The notes under the pieces are model-generated. The model made no database searches, was not told the DNA's origin, and saw only the letters and a program-made list of their open reading frames with translations. From Chara braunii (taxonomy: Eukaryota > Streptophyta > Charophyceae > Charales > Characeae), in contig BFEA01000210.1 of NCBI GenBank assembly GCA_003427395.1, positions 1,897,177 through 1,950,251 of the forward strand: 53,075 nucleotides of DNA, in the 5' to 3' direction. Positions 32,143 through 44,345 of the stretch are shown here, piece by piece; positions within the stretch are counted from its first letter, which is position 1, and each line of letters starts with the position of its first letter. The translations under genes were made by a program, and so were the position numbers.

Positions 32143-33954
32143 CTTACGATCACTTAATGTAAATGGTTTGGCATCAACGAAACAACCAAAACGCAAGCCA
32201 TGGAGAAGAGAGCAACAAACCTTGGCTTACGGTCGCTTAACGTAAATGGTTTGGCCTCAACGAAATAATCAAAACGGGGAGCCATATATGATCAACTCCA
32301 AGGTGTGGCAGGGAAGATGTGGCCAGATGCTTTGTGTTCAGGAAACTTGCTTAATGGATAGAAGAGAAGATCATCATATCCATCGTGAGTTTTGACCACA
32401 TCAAGCCTACAGAGTGCATACACCTAGGCCTTCAGTGTTGGGTTGCCCATTTGGCTACCCCCCGACTCGAAGAGTGAGCCATTAGACTGGGCGGCATACC
32501 AAGTTTAAGGGAGATGGGTTTACTTTTTGGCTATGTTAGAATTAGAGATAGTTAGCATACTGTGGGTTTATGGGCCTAATAAAGCAGGTAAAAAATATAT
32601 ATTTTTTAAATTTCTTAAGGATCATTTTGCCAATAGGTATCTAAATCTTGATGACTGGTGACTTCAGTGCAGCTTCTAACAAACATTTACACTGATGAAA
32701 TATCATTTTTCCTTATCATGCATATGTGGAAAAGGTTCAAAAGGATGAACATACCGTTGTCGACTTGTGTCGGTTTCCTACTTTATATGACTCGTATTAT
32801 CGATCGGTTCCTACCTCCTGCACTTTCTAGTGCTTTAGGAAAAGTCAATAACTAACAAAATGAAATTATATATAACTGGCATTTTAGTCAAAATACTTAG
32901 AATAATAATATCACAGTGTTGTTCTTTTAGTATTAGCCAAACGTAAAGGAACGACTTCTATGTAGCGTAGAAAAAGTCTGAATGTGGTAGGAATTGTAGG
33001 ATTGTTTGGGTTATTGCAATCTCTAGCAGATGGTAATTACATGAGTCTCAAAATTTTGCATTGACGTATTTATTGTCCGAAGAGCTGCAAGAAAGGCGTA
33101 AATATTTCCTCGCAGCCTGTTCGGTGGTCTGGATCATGCCATGTGGTGGTGATCAATGATCGTATCCTCTCCCATGAAACCGGACCAAGGGTGAGTCTTT
33201 TACAAATTGAATACGTTCCTACTGAAGATTGGTAAATTCAAAACATATAACGAGGATGTGGGGTTATTGTAGCGAGAATAGACAGATATAATAACACTGC
33301 ATGGTTCAACAACAACCCGTTATTTAGGTTGTAAATACAATAAATATTCATAACTGCTTGTGACCCAGAGATTTCAGATCTAGAAATACAATTACTCACT
33401 CACACGGAACATCGTTGGTAGGTTATTAAAATTAAGGGCAAACTCGAGCACCACCAAATGGAAGGGATGACGAACGCTATATTTTTTTCCACGTCCAAGA
33501 CCCGATTAGGCATGTCGGCCATTGAAGTCCAGTCTGACTAAAAAACAATGTCAAGATACATTAGCTAATTGCTCGAAATTTATTTAAGCCACTCTTCAAC
33601 TCTGAGTGGACTTACAGATACCTCAAAAGGAGATTGATAAATTTTGTATTCCTCTCTCTAAAACTATTACGGATTCTCACGTTATATATTAGAAGGACCG
33701 CTTCTAAGGAGGAAGTATCAACAAAAGTAATGTTAATGGAGGAAGAAAAAATTATGGGTGTAGATGGTTTTTCGAAAACAATTTAGAAAATATTGTGGGA
33801 CTACTTCTCACAATAGTTAATGAATTTCCATCAAGCAGTTTGAATTTCGGTTCAAATGGTGTAAGCGGTGAGTCAAGGGGTATTAACCTAACTTTATAAA
33901 AAGGGGGAAAAGTTCAACATTCGAAAATATCAACTAGTTACCTTGATCACTGGA

Positions 33955-34170
33955 GTTTGGAAAATGGTTGCAAAGGCTTTAGCCAACCGATTGATCAAGG
34001 TCATAGCATGATAGCGGACATTATTTAGCCTACAAAAAATGGATTCATTGAGGATATATATAGTTTGCAAAATGGTTGCAATGAATTTAGCTAACCGATT
34101 GATCAAGGTCATAGCATGATAGCGGGCATTATTAAGCCCATACAAAGTGGATTCATTAAGGAGAGAAATA
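33955..34170. repeat. 108-bp tandem duplication in LINE D RT
   Basis: Units 33955-34062 and 34063-34170, both with AAAATGGTTGCAA, AACCGATTGATCAAGGTCAT and AGCATGATAGCGG. The period is 36 codons and keeps the frame, so the finger motif LANRLIKVIA is present twice. Confidence 0.92.
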
Positions 34171-34520
34171 TCTAGGATAATATCATTCTTGTAAATAAGC
34201 TATTCAAATGATTCCACCGATTTAAACATAACATCGCTGTCATTTTCATTGATTTTAATAAAGCATATGATTACGTAGATTTATTGTTTTTTGATAAATG
34301 TTTGAATAAACTTAACTTTGGGTCGTATTTTCGCAGAGAGATTGAGATCTGACATGCCAACGCAACAATGAAGATAATGGTGAATGAGAATATAACCCGT
34401 CTTATTGAAGTTTTCTCAAAAGATCGGTAAGACAATGGAACCTCATAGCTCCTTTTCTCTTTGTCGTAATTTTTTATGGAGGTTTTTGCGAAGAACCTAA
34501 CTGTATATATAAAAACATTG

Positions 34521-34820
34521 AACACATTCAAATATCCTCGATGTTCGAGGAAGTAGTGTCGGTTTGTTCACTTTTTGTAGTCGACGCATCGTTATTGGTA
34601 GAGGTATCCAAAAAAATTATGATTGAGATTCAAAAATTGAGGGACAATTTTTGTCATTTTTTTTTATATGAACACATTCAAATATCCTCGATGCTCGAGG
34701 AAGTAGTGTCGGTTTGTTCACTTTTTGTAGTTGACACATCGTTAATGGTGGAGGTATCCCAAAAAATTATGATTGAGATTCAAAAATTGAAGGACAAATT
34801 TTGTCATTTTTTTAATATGA
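34521..34820. repeat. 150-bp tandem duplication over the putative LINE D catalytic motif
   Basis: Units 34521-34670 and 34671-34820 share AACACATTCAAATATCCTCG and ATTATGATTGAGATTCAAAA. The period is 50 codons, in frame, giving a 99-residue open frame (34541-34840) made of two near-identical halves, each with FVVD.SL.VEVS. Confidence 0.93.
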
Positions 34821-35059
34821 GCCTCGTGAGTTATGATTAATTGGGGGAATAAAGCCCAAGGATGGTGACTTCACTCTCAAGGTGTGAGGCCCTCAAAGCA
34901 ATCAAACTACCTTTAGAGACTCGTATCCGTGTTTTAAGAGTATCTTTAACAGCAAAGGGCAGGCCTACAACTGACAATGACTGGACTACATATTGTACTA
35001 GGGATGTCCGTAATATTTGGCATCCAACAAGTGGGTGACGAGGTACATCATACATTCAA

Positions 35060-36674
35060 CAATCAATCATCACGCAGTCATCATGTAGATATATTGAAAT
35101 TAAATTATCTCAAGGGTTTGGTAGTGGTACCAGTTAGTCAAACTTAGTACTTGGTAGTCATTATACAGTCACATTGTTTCCCCCAGTGGGTTGGAGAGGT
35201 ATGTCTCACCATATTCTTTCACATCTTTATTATGATCTAGTCAAATTAAGTACACAGTAGGGGCCGTCGTTCTTTTCACGTTCAAAGGTTATTCAATCAC
35301 TGCATCGGGGACGATGGACCTGGTTCCCAACAGATGCAACGCTCCACGAATAGACAGAGGAACTCGGAGACCTAGTTTATCACCCTTCCTAATAGGGAGT
35401 CCGATTGTTTTACAAAAAAAGAAAAGAAAAATAAAAAATTCACAAAATTGCTAAATCTACAAATTTGTAAAGCGGCACTTGAGGGATTTAGGCCACCTCA
35501 AGTCGCACAACATCCTAATGAGGATGAGACATGGTTGTGATGGCTGGTAGATCTACGGCTTTCAATCTCTGCTACACACACTGTGAACTCACATTTTTAT
35601 TTTTGTCCCCCCGCCCCCCCCTTTTCCAATTTGATGCAAGGTGCGCAACTGAGTTGACTTCGCACATGGGTGATCTGTACGATGTGAGGTACAAACGAGC
35701 TACAGCAGGGGACAAGGTGGTACTCTCACGCGCAGTAACATGAGTCAAGACAGTAACATGTGAAACGACTGATATGCCCCTGCACATATGACACAATTGA
35801 CACGTGAAGCGCAAGTCAAGAGGATCGATCTTATATATCGGACTTTAATCTAGTATCACAATGCAAAGCAATGCATGATGTTACTCGTAAGAAAAGACAA
35901 ATTGGTATGACATAAGTCATTTGTCAAGCGGCTTGCCGAGTGAGGCAGTGGCTGCCGTCAAGAAAGATAACTGGGTGAAACCGAAAAATTTTTAGAACAA
36001 AATGTTTTAAAATGTTTTTTTGACGTAGGTAAAGAAATCGAAATTATCTAGACTCATTCCACATAGGAAATAGACTTGCAGGTAAGTGCGGGAATTGTGT
36101 AAAGTTTTTTTTTTTAGACGCGCTTTCAAACATAGAATTTGAAGTGTAAGAATATAGTTGAGGGAGCACTTGACAAGTAGTCTGAGCGGAACAAGGGTCG
36201 CAGATTTGTTTCATAACATTAAGACTCCGTGTTCATTGTGTTTGCAATCTCTCGTGTTCAACTAGAGGATCACGCTTGCAATTATGACGCAAACCAATTC
36301 GCCACCAAATATTCCCTAGGGTCGAAGTCCCACTTACTCGAACTCTTGATACATGACTGATTCACTGTAGATTATGGAAAATCCGGGCGAGAAATGAAAA
36401 ATCCAGCCAAGTTGTACTTGGCTCCTGGGAGAGGTAGTGGTGGTTTAGCAAAAAGACGTATGGAAAAGGACTTCGCTTCACGGCATGGTCGTGAGATTTG
36501 CAAATCCACCAATGTGATAAATTGAGAATGGGGTTTGGCCTTTTCCCAAACCTGGACCCAAATGTACACCCTAAACCAGGACCTGAACTTTACAAAGTCT
36601 GGATGGTGTGAAAGGTCTTGGTGATCAGAACCTCAACCGTATTGTAAGGATGGTGCAAGCTGTATACACAACAG
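35060..36674. other. no gene recognised
   Basis: Mixed, mildly AT-rich sequence, possibly the tail of LINE D up to about 35.5 kb. At 36440 a GGTGGTTTAG word resembles the right end of the foldback family. No domain seen. Confidence 0.5.
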
Positions 36675-36685
36675 GGAAAAGACAT

Positions 36686-37162
36686 ATCTTTCACCTCACA
36701 TATCTTTTAACTGGCGTTCTGCTGTGTCATGGAACATATCTTTTTTCAGAACCTACCCCTACTCCTAAGGCTATACAGGGGACCGTGCAAGTATAGCTTT
36801 CTACCTCTCGTCGGTGAAGGGAGTTTACCACTCTCGGTGGAGAGGGGTAATGGCTTGTTTGCCCCTTTGCCCTAGCGTTTAGGGTGCAGGGTTGGGGCCG
36901 CCGGTGGGGGCCCGGCTAACACAAGGACCGATTATTTGCCAGTAACTGTGCCTCCCTTTTCATCTTCCCCACCCCCATCGAGTAACAGTAGTGTCTAAAG
37001 CCAACACTCTCCCACACACCACACACAACCCACTCACACATGCACTCACACCCGTGTTGGCTGAAGGCCTTACTAATACCAACTGGGAGGATCCAACTAT
37101 CACCTCCCCTATGAGGTTCAGGCATTTTTCATAAAAAGGGGGAAATAAAAAGGACCCAACAA
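36686..37162 (-). mobile_element. poly(A) retroposon (family R2), longest copy, with target-site duplication
   Basis: Flanked by the 11-bp direct repeat GGAAAAGACAT (36675-36685 and 37163-37173). Read on the minus strand it contains GTGTGTGGTGTGTGGGAGAG, then ACTCGATGGGGGTGGGGAAG, then CCGGCGGCC and TATAGCCTTAGGAGTAG, and ends in an irregular A-rich tail with AAAGATATG repeated. About 477 bp, so it is the best guide to family length. Non-coding. Confidence 0.8.
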
Positions 37163-37383
37163 GGAAAAGACATCCATAATAGGTCATGGGTAGGCCACAG
37201 GGGCAAGGTTTTGAACGGCGAAGGGGTGACCAAGAACTTACCTGCCTTCATGGCATGGCCAGGTGCACCACCTGGACATTCTCATCGTTCAACCAATGAT
37301 GTCTCCTTAGGATAAGTACATTTTGAGCGGCCAGTTGCCGAGTAAGAGGAGTGGTCCTAACCAAATTGTTGAGATTGATCTTA

Positions 37384-37625
37384 GTGCAACGGGGGAGCAA
37401 ACCCGTGGGCCGAAGGACCTTAGGGGCTCGGGGAAGGGTCGATAGTGCAACGGGGGAGGAAGCCCGTGGGCTCAAGGAAAGGGGCAAATGGACTGTTAGA
37501 TGTCCTCATGGTTTCAACCGCCAGTACGCTGCCCAACTCTTTTTTCCAAGTCGCGGCACATATACTGGCGCGACCATAGGGGGGCGGGGAAGGTCCGGTA
37601 GTGCAACGGGGGAGGAAGCCCGTGG
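37384..37625. repeat. three copies of a 26-bp word
   Basis: AGTGCAACGGGGGAG.AA.CC followed by CGTGGGC occurs at 37384, 37445 and 37600. The spacing (about 61 and 155 bp) is irregular. Confidence 0.8.
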
Positions 37626-38185
37626 GCCCAGGGAAAACAGGGAAATGTCTTGCTTGTTTTCTTGCTGTTCATCTGCAGGTGTGGAAACACTTGCGCTGAC
37701 AAAACAACAGGTAGCATACAAAGAGGTAAAAATAGCTGGCAGAAAGAATAAAAAGGTGGCAGAAAACAAAGAGCTCGCGCCCGTTGAAAGAGGTGCCTGC
37801 CTTGTTTCTGGAGACAGGAGGGGCTAAGTCCCACTTACGCTGATTCCTCGTTGTTGGCCGTCGATCTTGGTAATCAATGGTCACAAATTGCGGATTGGGG
37901 TAAGTGGGACTTGGCCCCATGTCTCCAGGAAAATGAGGCAGGCTCCTTGCTCAACGGGCGCCCGTTCATCTTTGTTTTTATTTTTATTTTTTTGGTTTCG
38001 TGCGTCTACGACCGTTTTGAGGGCAGGTACAGGCGTGTAGCTGAAGAAAACAAAAAGGGACTGCCCTGCCTTGTCGGCAGGGCTTACTAAGGAAGGAAAA
38101 AAAAAGGGCTCGGAAAGAATTGGCGCGCAGGGCAGCTTTAGGCTCGGCATCAATAGATGGGCGGGGTACTGGTGGCCGGTGAGCC
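37510..38185. mobile_element. long foldback element
   Basis: An extended inverted repeat: 37775-37838 against 37900-37963 (CGCGCCCGTTG, GCCTGCC, TGGAGACA, TAAGTCCCACTTAC and their complements), around a 60-bp loop. Outward the arms continue with weaker pairing. The outer ends TTTCAACCGCCAGTACG (near 37511) and GTACTGGTGGCCGGTG (near 38167) fit the TTAAACCACCAGTAC terminus. About 675 bp, non-coding. It abuts the LINE B poly(A) tail. Confidence 0.7.
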
Positions 38186-38209
38186 TGGCTCATTCTCTCA
38201 AGCCGCAGG

Positions 38210-38210
<1 letters not shown>

Positions 38211-38242
<32 letters not shown>
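38211..38242 (-). other. poly(A) tail of LINE B (T-run on plus strand)
   Basis: A 32-base T-run next to the LINE B 3' UTR. Ambiguous bases (n) at 38251 and 38278 mark uncertain sequencing near the homopolymer. Confidence 0.9.
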
Positions 38243-38247
<5 letters not shown>

Positions 38248-38936
38248 AAANACTCTGCTCATTATATTGCAAGGAAANAAAAGGAGGAGGCCGGAAATCC
38301 CTCCACAATCAACCCGGAGAAAACACACTCTGGGAACAGTACCCAGTGTACGATGCAGGTGATGGCTTAATGTCCAGCGACAGAAATGGCCAAATCCAGA
38401 CCGCTGTCCTGACTAGATCCATCCCTGAAAAAGGGGGGAAAACAACAAATTTGCCACAGGCCTACAAAACCTCACAATCCAACAAAAAAACAGAGTTCCT
38501 CCGCAGACCACCTCATCACCAAAACCCCAACACTTCTACCTCTATAAAGTCTTGCAAAAGGGAAAATTTCCATTACCTAATTGCGAGTTCTACTCAGGCA
38601 AACAAAGGGGGCCCACCCACCAAACCAAATCATTCCCAAGACTTCCCCCTGCCTATCATTAAGCAACTATGAAAGGGAGTCCTATTGGTGTCTTGCCAAT
38701 TGCTAAATTACTACCAGGTATTCTATATCTAGTCCCTGTCTCACTTACAGCTAGTATCTATCCATACGCAACCCAACCACCTACACCCGGTGGGAAGATC
38801 CTGTCGTATCTCAAAGTGAAAATTGCTGCTCCTTCCACCTTCACTGCCCCCTGCCCATCTCCTGCGATTTTTGCCACCGAGCACAAGGTAGGTGAAGTTC
38901 CTTACTATCAAACACTGAATAGCCAGGAATTCAGGA

Positions 38937-41900
38937 TCAGCTGACCTTGTGGGGAGATTGAGGAAATCTTATGGCCTTGGTCCAAGTCTCATTAAGCCAC
39001 TGCATACCTCTCTCCCTATTATCAGCCTTTGTCACTTTACGTCTCCAATCAGCCAGAATGGCCATGCGGAGTTGTCTGCCCAGAAAGGTCCTGGTTTGCT
39101 TGTTCGTCCACTCCTCCTTGTCAAACACTCTTGCATTCCTCTCATGCGAGATTGTCGTGATTGCAGCCGGTCTTACCACTTGACCGACATATCCCCACCC
39201 TTTGTACAGACAAATGTCACCTGGTACTCCTCCCAGGAGAACCCACTGCTTGTCCCATGGGAAGATCGAGTCTGTGACCTTATGCCAGGCTTCTCTGATC
39301 CATTTCCATATACTCGTAGAGCGGGGGCAATCCCACCATAGGTGGACTGTAGATTCGAAGGCCAAATTGCACCTGGTACATGTCATGTCCACTTGAACTC
39401 CGTGTTCTGTTAACCATACTGACGAAGGAGTAGCCATCAGAGATAAGAGCCACAGGATTGAGGCTGATCTCTTATAAGGAATCAGCTTTAGCTGTTCCCA
39501 ACACCTTTCCAAAGACTCATCAATATTTACTGGATCTACTTGAATAGCTCGGGACCATCTTACTCTCGCAGTCATCTGCGGGGTCTTCAGAGGCAGAATC
39601 TGATCATAGCCCACTCTCTGATGGTAGTTCAGGAGACATAGATTTTCATTGTCTTACCTTTTGCCCTCCATTCCCAGATTTTGGGATCCACTTTCAGCTC
39701 CCGTACTGGTTTACCTTTGTTGAAGAGGGTGCATTGGTTTATACCTGCTTCCGTTATTGATTCAAAGACGCGAACTTGGAAGAGTGTATGTCCCAACGGT
39801 GGCTGATCATTCTCTAGTTGTTCCACTAGCACCTTTTGGTCCTCTGTGGACCAGCATTGAAACACTCGTTTGTCGTTCGGCTGGATGTTAAGCAGTTTGC
39901 CCAGGGCTGATTTGCATGCGTACCACGTGCCCGGCGGGTCAATTCCATCAGGGCCAATAATTAAGTTTCAGTCTTCCGGAATAGCGTTAATAATAGCTTT
40001 TCATCTTTCTTCCAGTTTGTGCATCCGACCCAGCTTCAATCTCAACTTGTCCTCGGAGGCCCATGTATCAGTCAAATCGTCCGATATATCCTCTATTCTT
40101 ACCACACCTTTCTCAATCCATGCTCTGCCGAAACTACCCGAGGCAGTGTCTGCCTTGGAACACGTACCATCTGAGAGCGTATGTATGGATTCTCAAACAA
40201 TGTTTGTTCCAGGACCTCTGCTTTGGACGTAGGAGCTCTGCAGGCATCTGGCCGAAGTTTCTTCTAGGCGTGAATTATTGCAGCCCATAAGGGGGATCTT
40301 ATCCTACGGCGCCGAAATGAGGGAATAAAGATCACAGTCCACACATCTTCCTCACGTGCCAGGTTCCATTCCCGGGCTAAAATATGTTCTGCGAGGTAAA
40401 CCCAGTGAGGAACTGGGGATTCCAGGCAGGTGCGAACCACCCACTTTACCAGCATCGCTTCATTCTGGCTTTTAGGATCTAACATCCCCAACCCCCCCTC
40501 ATTTCTGAGAAGGCACAACATCTCCCAAGCTTCTTTAGATATAAAGTTAGCATCTTCCTCAGCAAACGGTTTCCAGAGGAATCTCGCAGCCCGATGTCTG
40601 ATAATCAAATACAGAAGAGGGCCAAAGGCTCGTACTTTTCCAACAAACCAGAGGAGCGTAAAGAGGGCCCTGTTCAATACCATAGCACGCCCAAACAGAG
40701 AGAGATGAGGGGCTTTGCCCCAAGTAGATAACCGTTGGAGTGCTTTCTGGAGAAGGATGTCTTCCTGATTGTCTGAGCAATCAGCTAGCGCGATCTGCAC
40801 ACCAAGGAATCTTTCCGACTCCTCTTCCTGGATGCGTTTCATGCCCCACTGTGAGTTCAAATTGTAGACCGTTGGAAGGAAGTAGACAGACTTGTGCCAG
40901 TTGATGGCTGCTTCGGAATATAGCGAGTACTCATCCAGGCATGTTTTCAATGCCGACAAAGAGGTTGACGAGTTTTCTGAGACAGCAAACAGGTCATCAG
41001 CCAAAACTTTAACCTTATATTCTGAGCTACCGGTTGGCATTCCCCGAATTTTGGGGGTTGGCCCGGATATTATTCAATACTACTTCAAACTGCGCTGCAA
41101 ACACCAAGGGGGCTAGAGGGCACCCTTGTCTCAGTGATCGGCTAAACTCCCTTGACAGTCGACCATTGATCATTACAGATGTTGTGGACAGTGTGTACAA
41201 CGCTTTAACCCAAAGGATGAAATTATCCCCAAAGTCCAACCATTTTAGAGTTGTAAGAACATAAGACTAGTTAACTCGGTCATAGGCTTTCTCAAGGTCT
41301 AGCAGTAGGACAACGAGGTTGCAGTTTTCATTCTGAATGATCTCCAAAGTCTCAATTGCCGTGACTATATTGTCGAATATCGAACGGCCCCGGATGAAGG
41401 TCGCCTGGTCTAGGACAACAAGATCAAGTAAGTACCGACCTAGGCGCCTGGCTAGTATCTTAGCCAACAGTTTGTACGACGCATTTAATACAGAAATTGG
41501 ACGCCAGTTTCTGATTTCGGATCGCTCGCCTTTTTTGAACAAGACTGAGATAATGCCCCTACGCATATTAGCAGATAGCTTGCCTCCTAGCAGCATTTGA
41601 TTGTATATCTCCACCAGACTCTCTCCTACAACATCCCAGATGCATAAGAACAACTCAGTGGGTAGGCCATCGCTGCCAGGGGCCTTTCCTTTGGCCATTG
41701 AGGCCAGAGCTACATGAGCTTCTACTCCCGTGATGGGGCGGTCCAAGTCGAGTCTGCCTGTGGCCGAGAGTCTACAAACTGTATGATCCCAGTGATGGTT
41801 ACCTTCGTTTAGGTTCTGGATAGTCTCAGTACCCTGTGTTCGAGAGGTAAGTATGTCCTTATAATAGAGAGAGGCATACTCACATAGTCTATTGAGTTCC

Positions 41901-43121
41901 TTTGCCTTTGGGGCATCCACATCAAACGGATGTTTTAGCTCAATCATTGGCGGGGATGTTCGAGAGGGTAGTAGTTTATGAAATGACTCTTTTGTCATCC
42001 GATCGTAGACTGCTGCCCCCTTAACTCTTAGGCGATCCGCCCAAATCTCAGATTTCTTCTGTTGGTGGACATCCCACTCTGTCAATAACCTAGACCGCTC
42101 TTTTCCCTACACCATCTCTAAAATCGGATGCTCCTTCATCCTATCCTCTGCATAACTGATCTTCCTGATAATCTCCAGTTCATATTGTTGTTGGCTGTGG
42201 GCCGAGATTCGGGAGAAGACATTCAAAAAATTGGAGAAGAGTCCGTACCAGCATCCCATCAGGTCTCGGTAAACCCATATCGTGGCTTGGCATCATGCCA
42301 GTCGGTCCAAAAATTCTTCATCCAAACGATCAGACCAGGATCGCTCAAGTCTTGAGTGTTAAACTTAAACAAACCTTTTCCCCTAGTCGGACCTAGAGTA
42401 TGCATACTGAGATAGACTGGAATATGATCAGACATGAGTTGGGGGGGACTTCTCTAATCGAATCTACAGATTCCCAGGCTGAGGATGACGTTAGAAAGAA
42501 ATCTAATCGTCTGCGGGTGTAGCCTATCCCTCTTCCGCAATTCGAGCACCATGTGAATCCGTCTTGATCTGGATGACTCAGTCTGTACGGATCAGTGAGA
42601 TCTTTCTCTTTCATCATACTTATGAGCGCAAGCTTATCTGGTGACGTATGAGAGCCTGGATTAGAGAAGGAGATATCGAACGAGTTCCAGTCACCCGTAT
42701 ATACCACTGTGTCCGCCACTGGCAGTACATACAGGAGTTCTCTAAAAAAAATATTTCTCTCCTGGGACTCTATTGGAGCGTATAACGATGCACCTATCCA
42801 GGATTGTTCTTCAATGAAGAATTTGATCCATGCCCATCGACCCCAAAGGTCGATGTCGTAGTCAGCAATCTCCATGTCCATGTTACGGTGTACTAGGATG
42901 GCTACTCCTCCTTTGGTACCCTCAGCAGGGGACCAGAGTTGGGGGTCATCCCACCAATTACCAAAAGATCTTATTTTATTTTCGTTTAATTTTGTCTCCT
43001 GTAGACAGGTAACTTGAATCTTTTGGTCATGGATCCAAGACTTAAGTCGATCACATTTGTGTTTCCCGGAGTTGTCAACCAGGCCCCATACGTTCCACGT
43101 GGCAAATTTAATTTTTCCCAT
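38937..43121 (-). pseudogene. LINE B ORF2: endonuclease / reverse transcriptase / zf-RVT, broken
   Basis: The start ATG at 43119-43121 overlaps the ORF1 stop. The endonuclease (43121 to about 42400) has FATWNVWGL, LQETKL, SLYAPIE, TGDWNSFD, RRRLDFFLTS and, after a one-base slip in a G7 run near 42447, SDHIPVYLS. The RT (42085-40264) has GKAPGSDGLPTELF, RNWRPISVLNASYK, motif A LLLDLEKAYD (Asp at 41297-41299), an in-frame stop at 41267-41269 where Trp is expected, RQGCPLAPLVF, then a frameshift and the catalytic LADD at 40993-41004. Downstream pieces 39865-39629 and 39614-38937 hold the zf-RVT finger (CTRC...HLWWDC). Catalytic residues remain, though reading is broken at about four places. Confidence 0.9.
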
Positions 43122-43931
43122 TAACCGAACTGTTCCCTCTCATTTGGATTCGGGTAGCCGGCAGAGCATTATTGCTCGCGATTTGTTGCGGAACACTGCT
43201 GGATCCCAACCAGGGGGTCGTGAGAGCTTTGCGAATGAACTGAGAGGCAAGTTTTTTCTCCCGAACCAGTTTGCCCTCGAGATCGGAGAGGAATTCAGCG
43301 GACACAGCGGGTTCAGCCTTCATCCTTCGAAGATCCTGTCTCCTAGCTTCAGTGAAGTAAGAGAAGGAAATCAATCGCAGACCTTCAGATTCTAGCACTT
43401 CCAATTGGCCTGTTACAAACCTAATGTCGGCAAGGGGAGAAAAAAAAATCAACTTCTTCCCTTGTCCAGCCGGATGATCCATCAAGAACTTCGGCATTGA
43501 CGTGTCCGGGATCAGACGGAAATTCAATGTAAATTTATCATTAATAGCGGATCGAATAATACCCGTTAAGATCAATGGCATGGGGAGGTCAGGGGAGGGA
43601 ATCGTGATAAAGTTCAAGCTAGCATTTGAAATTGTGGGAGTGTCGGCATCCCTCATGGATTTGACGAAGATCTCTCCGTTGGAATTACCGGTTGCACATT
43701 GTTAGCTCCCAGCATACCTCCCAGAGGGAGGACGCCCTGCTGCAGCCGCGGAATAAAAGTTGACGTTCCTGACTGCATGCGTGGATCCATTTGAAATTGG
43801 AAGGGCATTCCAAAACCAGCGGAGTTCATGTTATACATCGGATTAGAGTGTTGCTGGCCATATCTTCCTCCTTGTTGCTGATGCTGGATCTGTTGCTGGC
43901 TCAGGCCGCCACCTTGATGCTGATGTTGCAT
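43108..43931 (-). pseudogene. LINE B ORF1, C-terminal part
   Basis: 43931-43653 is Gln/Gly-rich (HQHQGGGLSQQQ...). After a frame change near 43655, 43656-43108 encodes a 182-residue tail with a charged segment (YFTEARRQDLRRMKAEPA) and ends SSVNGKN. It continues ORF1 from the other side of the plastid insertion at 43.94-44.88 kb. The stop at 43108-43110 overlaps the ORF2 start by 14 bases. Confidence 0.75.
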
Positions 43932-44075
43932 CTGCTCTCCTATTTATATTCGTATTAGAAAGGAAGTATATTCTATATCCTTATTTTACAATATATTCAA
44001 TATATTCTATTATATTGCTATAGTAGAATTCTATTGTTATCTTATATTTCTTATTATCTATAGATATCTATCATT

Positions 44076-44120
44076 TATAGATATAGATATAGATATAGAT
44101 ATAGATAGATAGTGATAGAT
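44076..44120. repeat. (ATAGAT)n-type simple repeat
   Basis: TATAGATATAGATATAGATA-type sequence within the plastid-derived AT-rich block. Confidence 0.85.
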
Positions 44121-44154
44121 GAATTATAAAATTTGCATTCTATATTTTATATTT

Positions 44155-44345
44155 ATGATATGACAAAAATGCAATGTTAATGGATTAATTTCATTAGGTT
44201 CTTGGGTAAAAACTGGAGATGTTTTAGTAGGCAAATTAACCCCTAGAGAACCGGGAGAATCCTTACGTCTTCCAGAAGGAAGATTGTTGCATGCGATATT
44301 TGGAATTAAAGCTTCTAGTTTCTTTGAAACTTGCTTAAAAGTAGC
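44155..44345 (+). pseudogene. rpoB: plastid RNA polymerase beta subunit fragment
   Basis: About 60 codons read [20 protein letters not shown], then [20 protein letters not shown] and ETCLKV. This is the conserved rpoB stretch where [14 protein letters not shown] precedes the EGRLL.AIFGI...ETCLK segment. RpoB is the beta subunit of the bacterial-type plastid polymerase. Only this internal piece remains: it starts in AT-rich sequence and stops at the junction with rpoA. The frame is open, which suggests a fairly recent transfer. It cannot function in the nucleus. Confidence 0.88.

Larger units (their letters stand above)
32143..35050 (+). pseudogene. LINE D: ancient LINE ORF2 remnant
   Basis: Endonuclease traces: LRSLNVNGLAS at 32144, ETCLMDRREDHH near 32343 in another frame, WVYGPNKAGKKYIFF at 32563, and TGDFSAAS near 32655. 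RT traces: GEKFNIRKYQLVTLITGVWK followed by MVAKALANRLIKVIA (33905-34008), GFIKERNI near 34150, motif A FIDFNKAYDYVD at about 34243-34284, and a putative motif with FVVD in place of the catalytic FADD at 34574-34585 and again 150 bp later. Stops and frame changes occur every few dozen codons. Two in-frame tandem duplications lie within the RT. The AT-rich composition differs from LINEs A to C. It is clearly non-functional. Confidence 0.75.
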
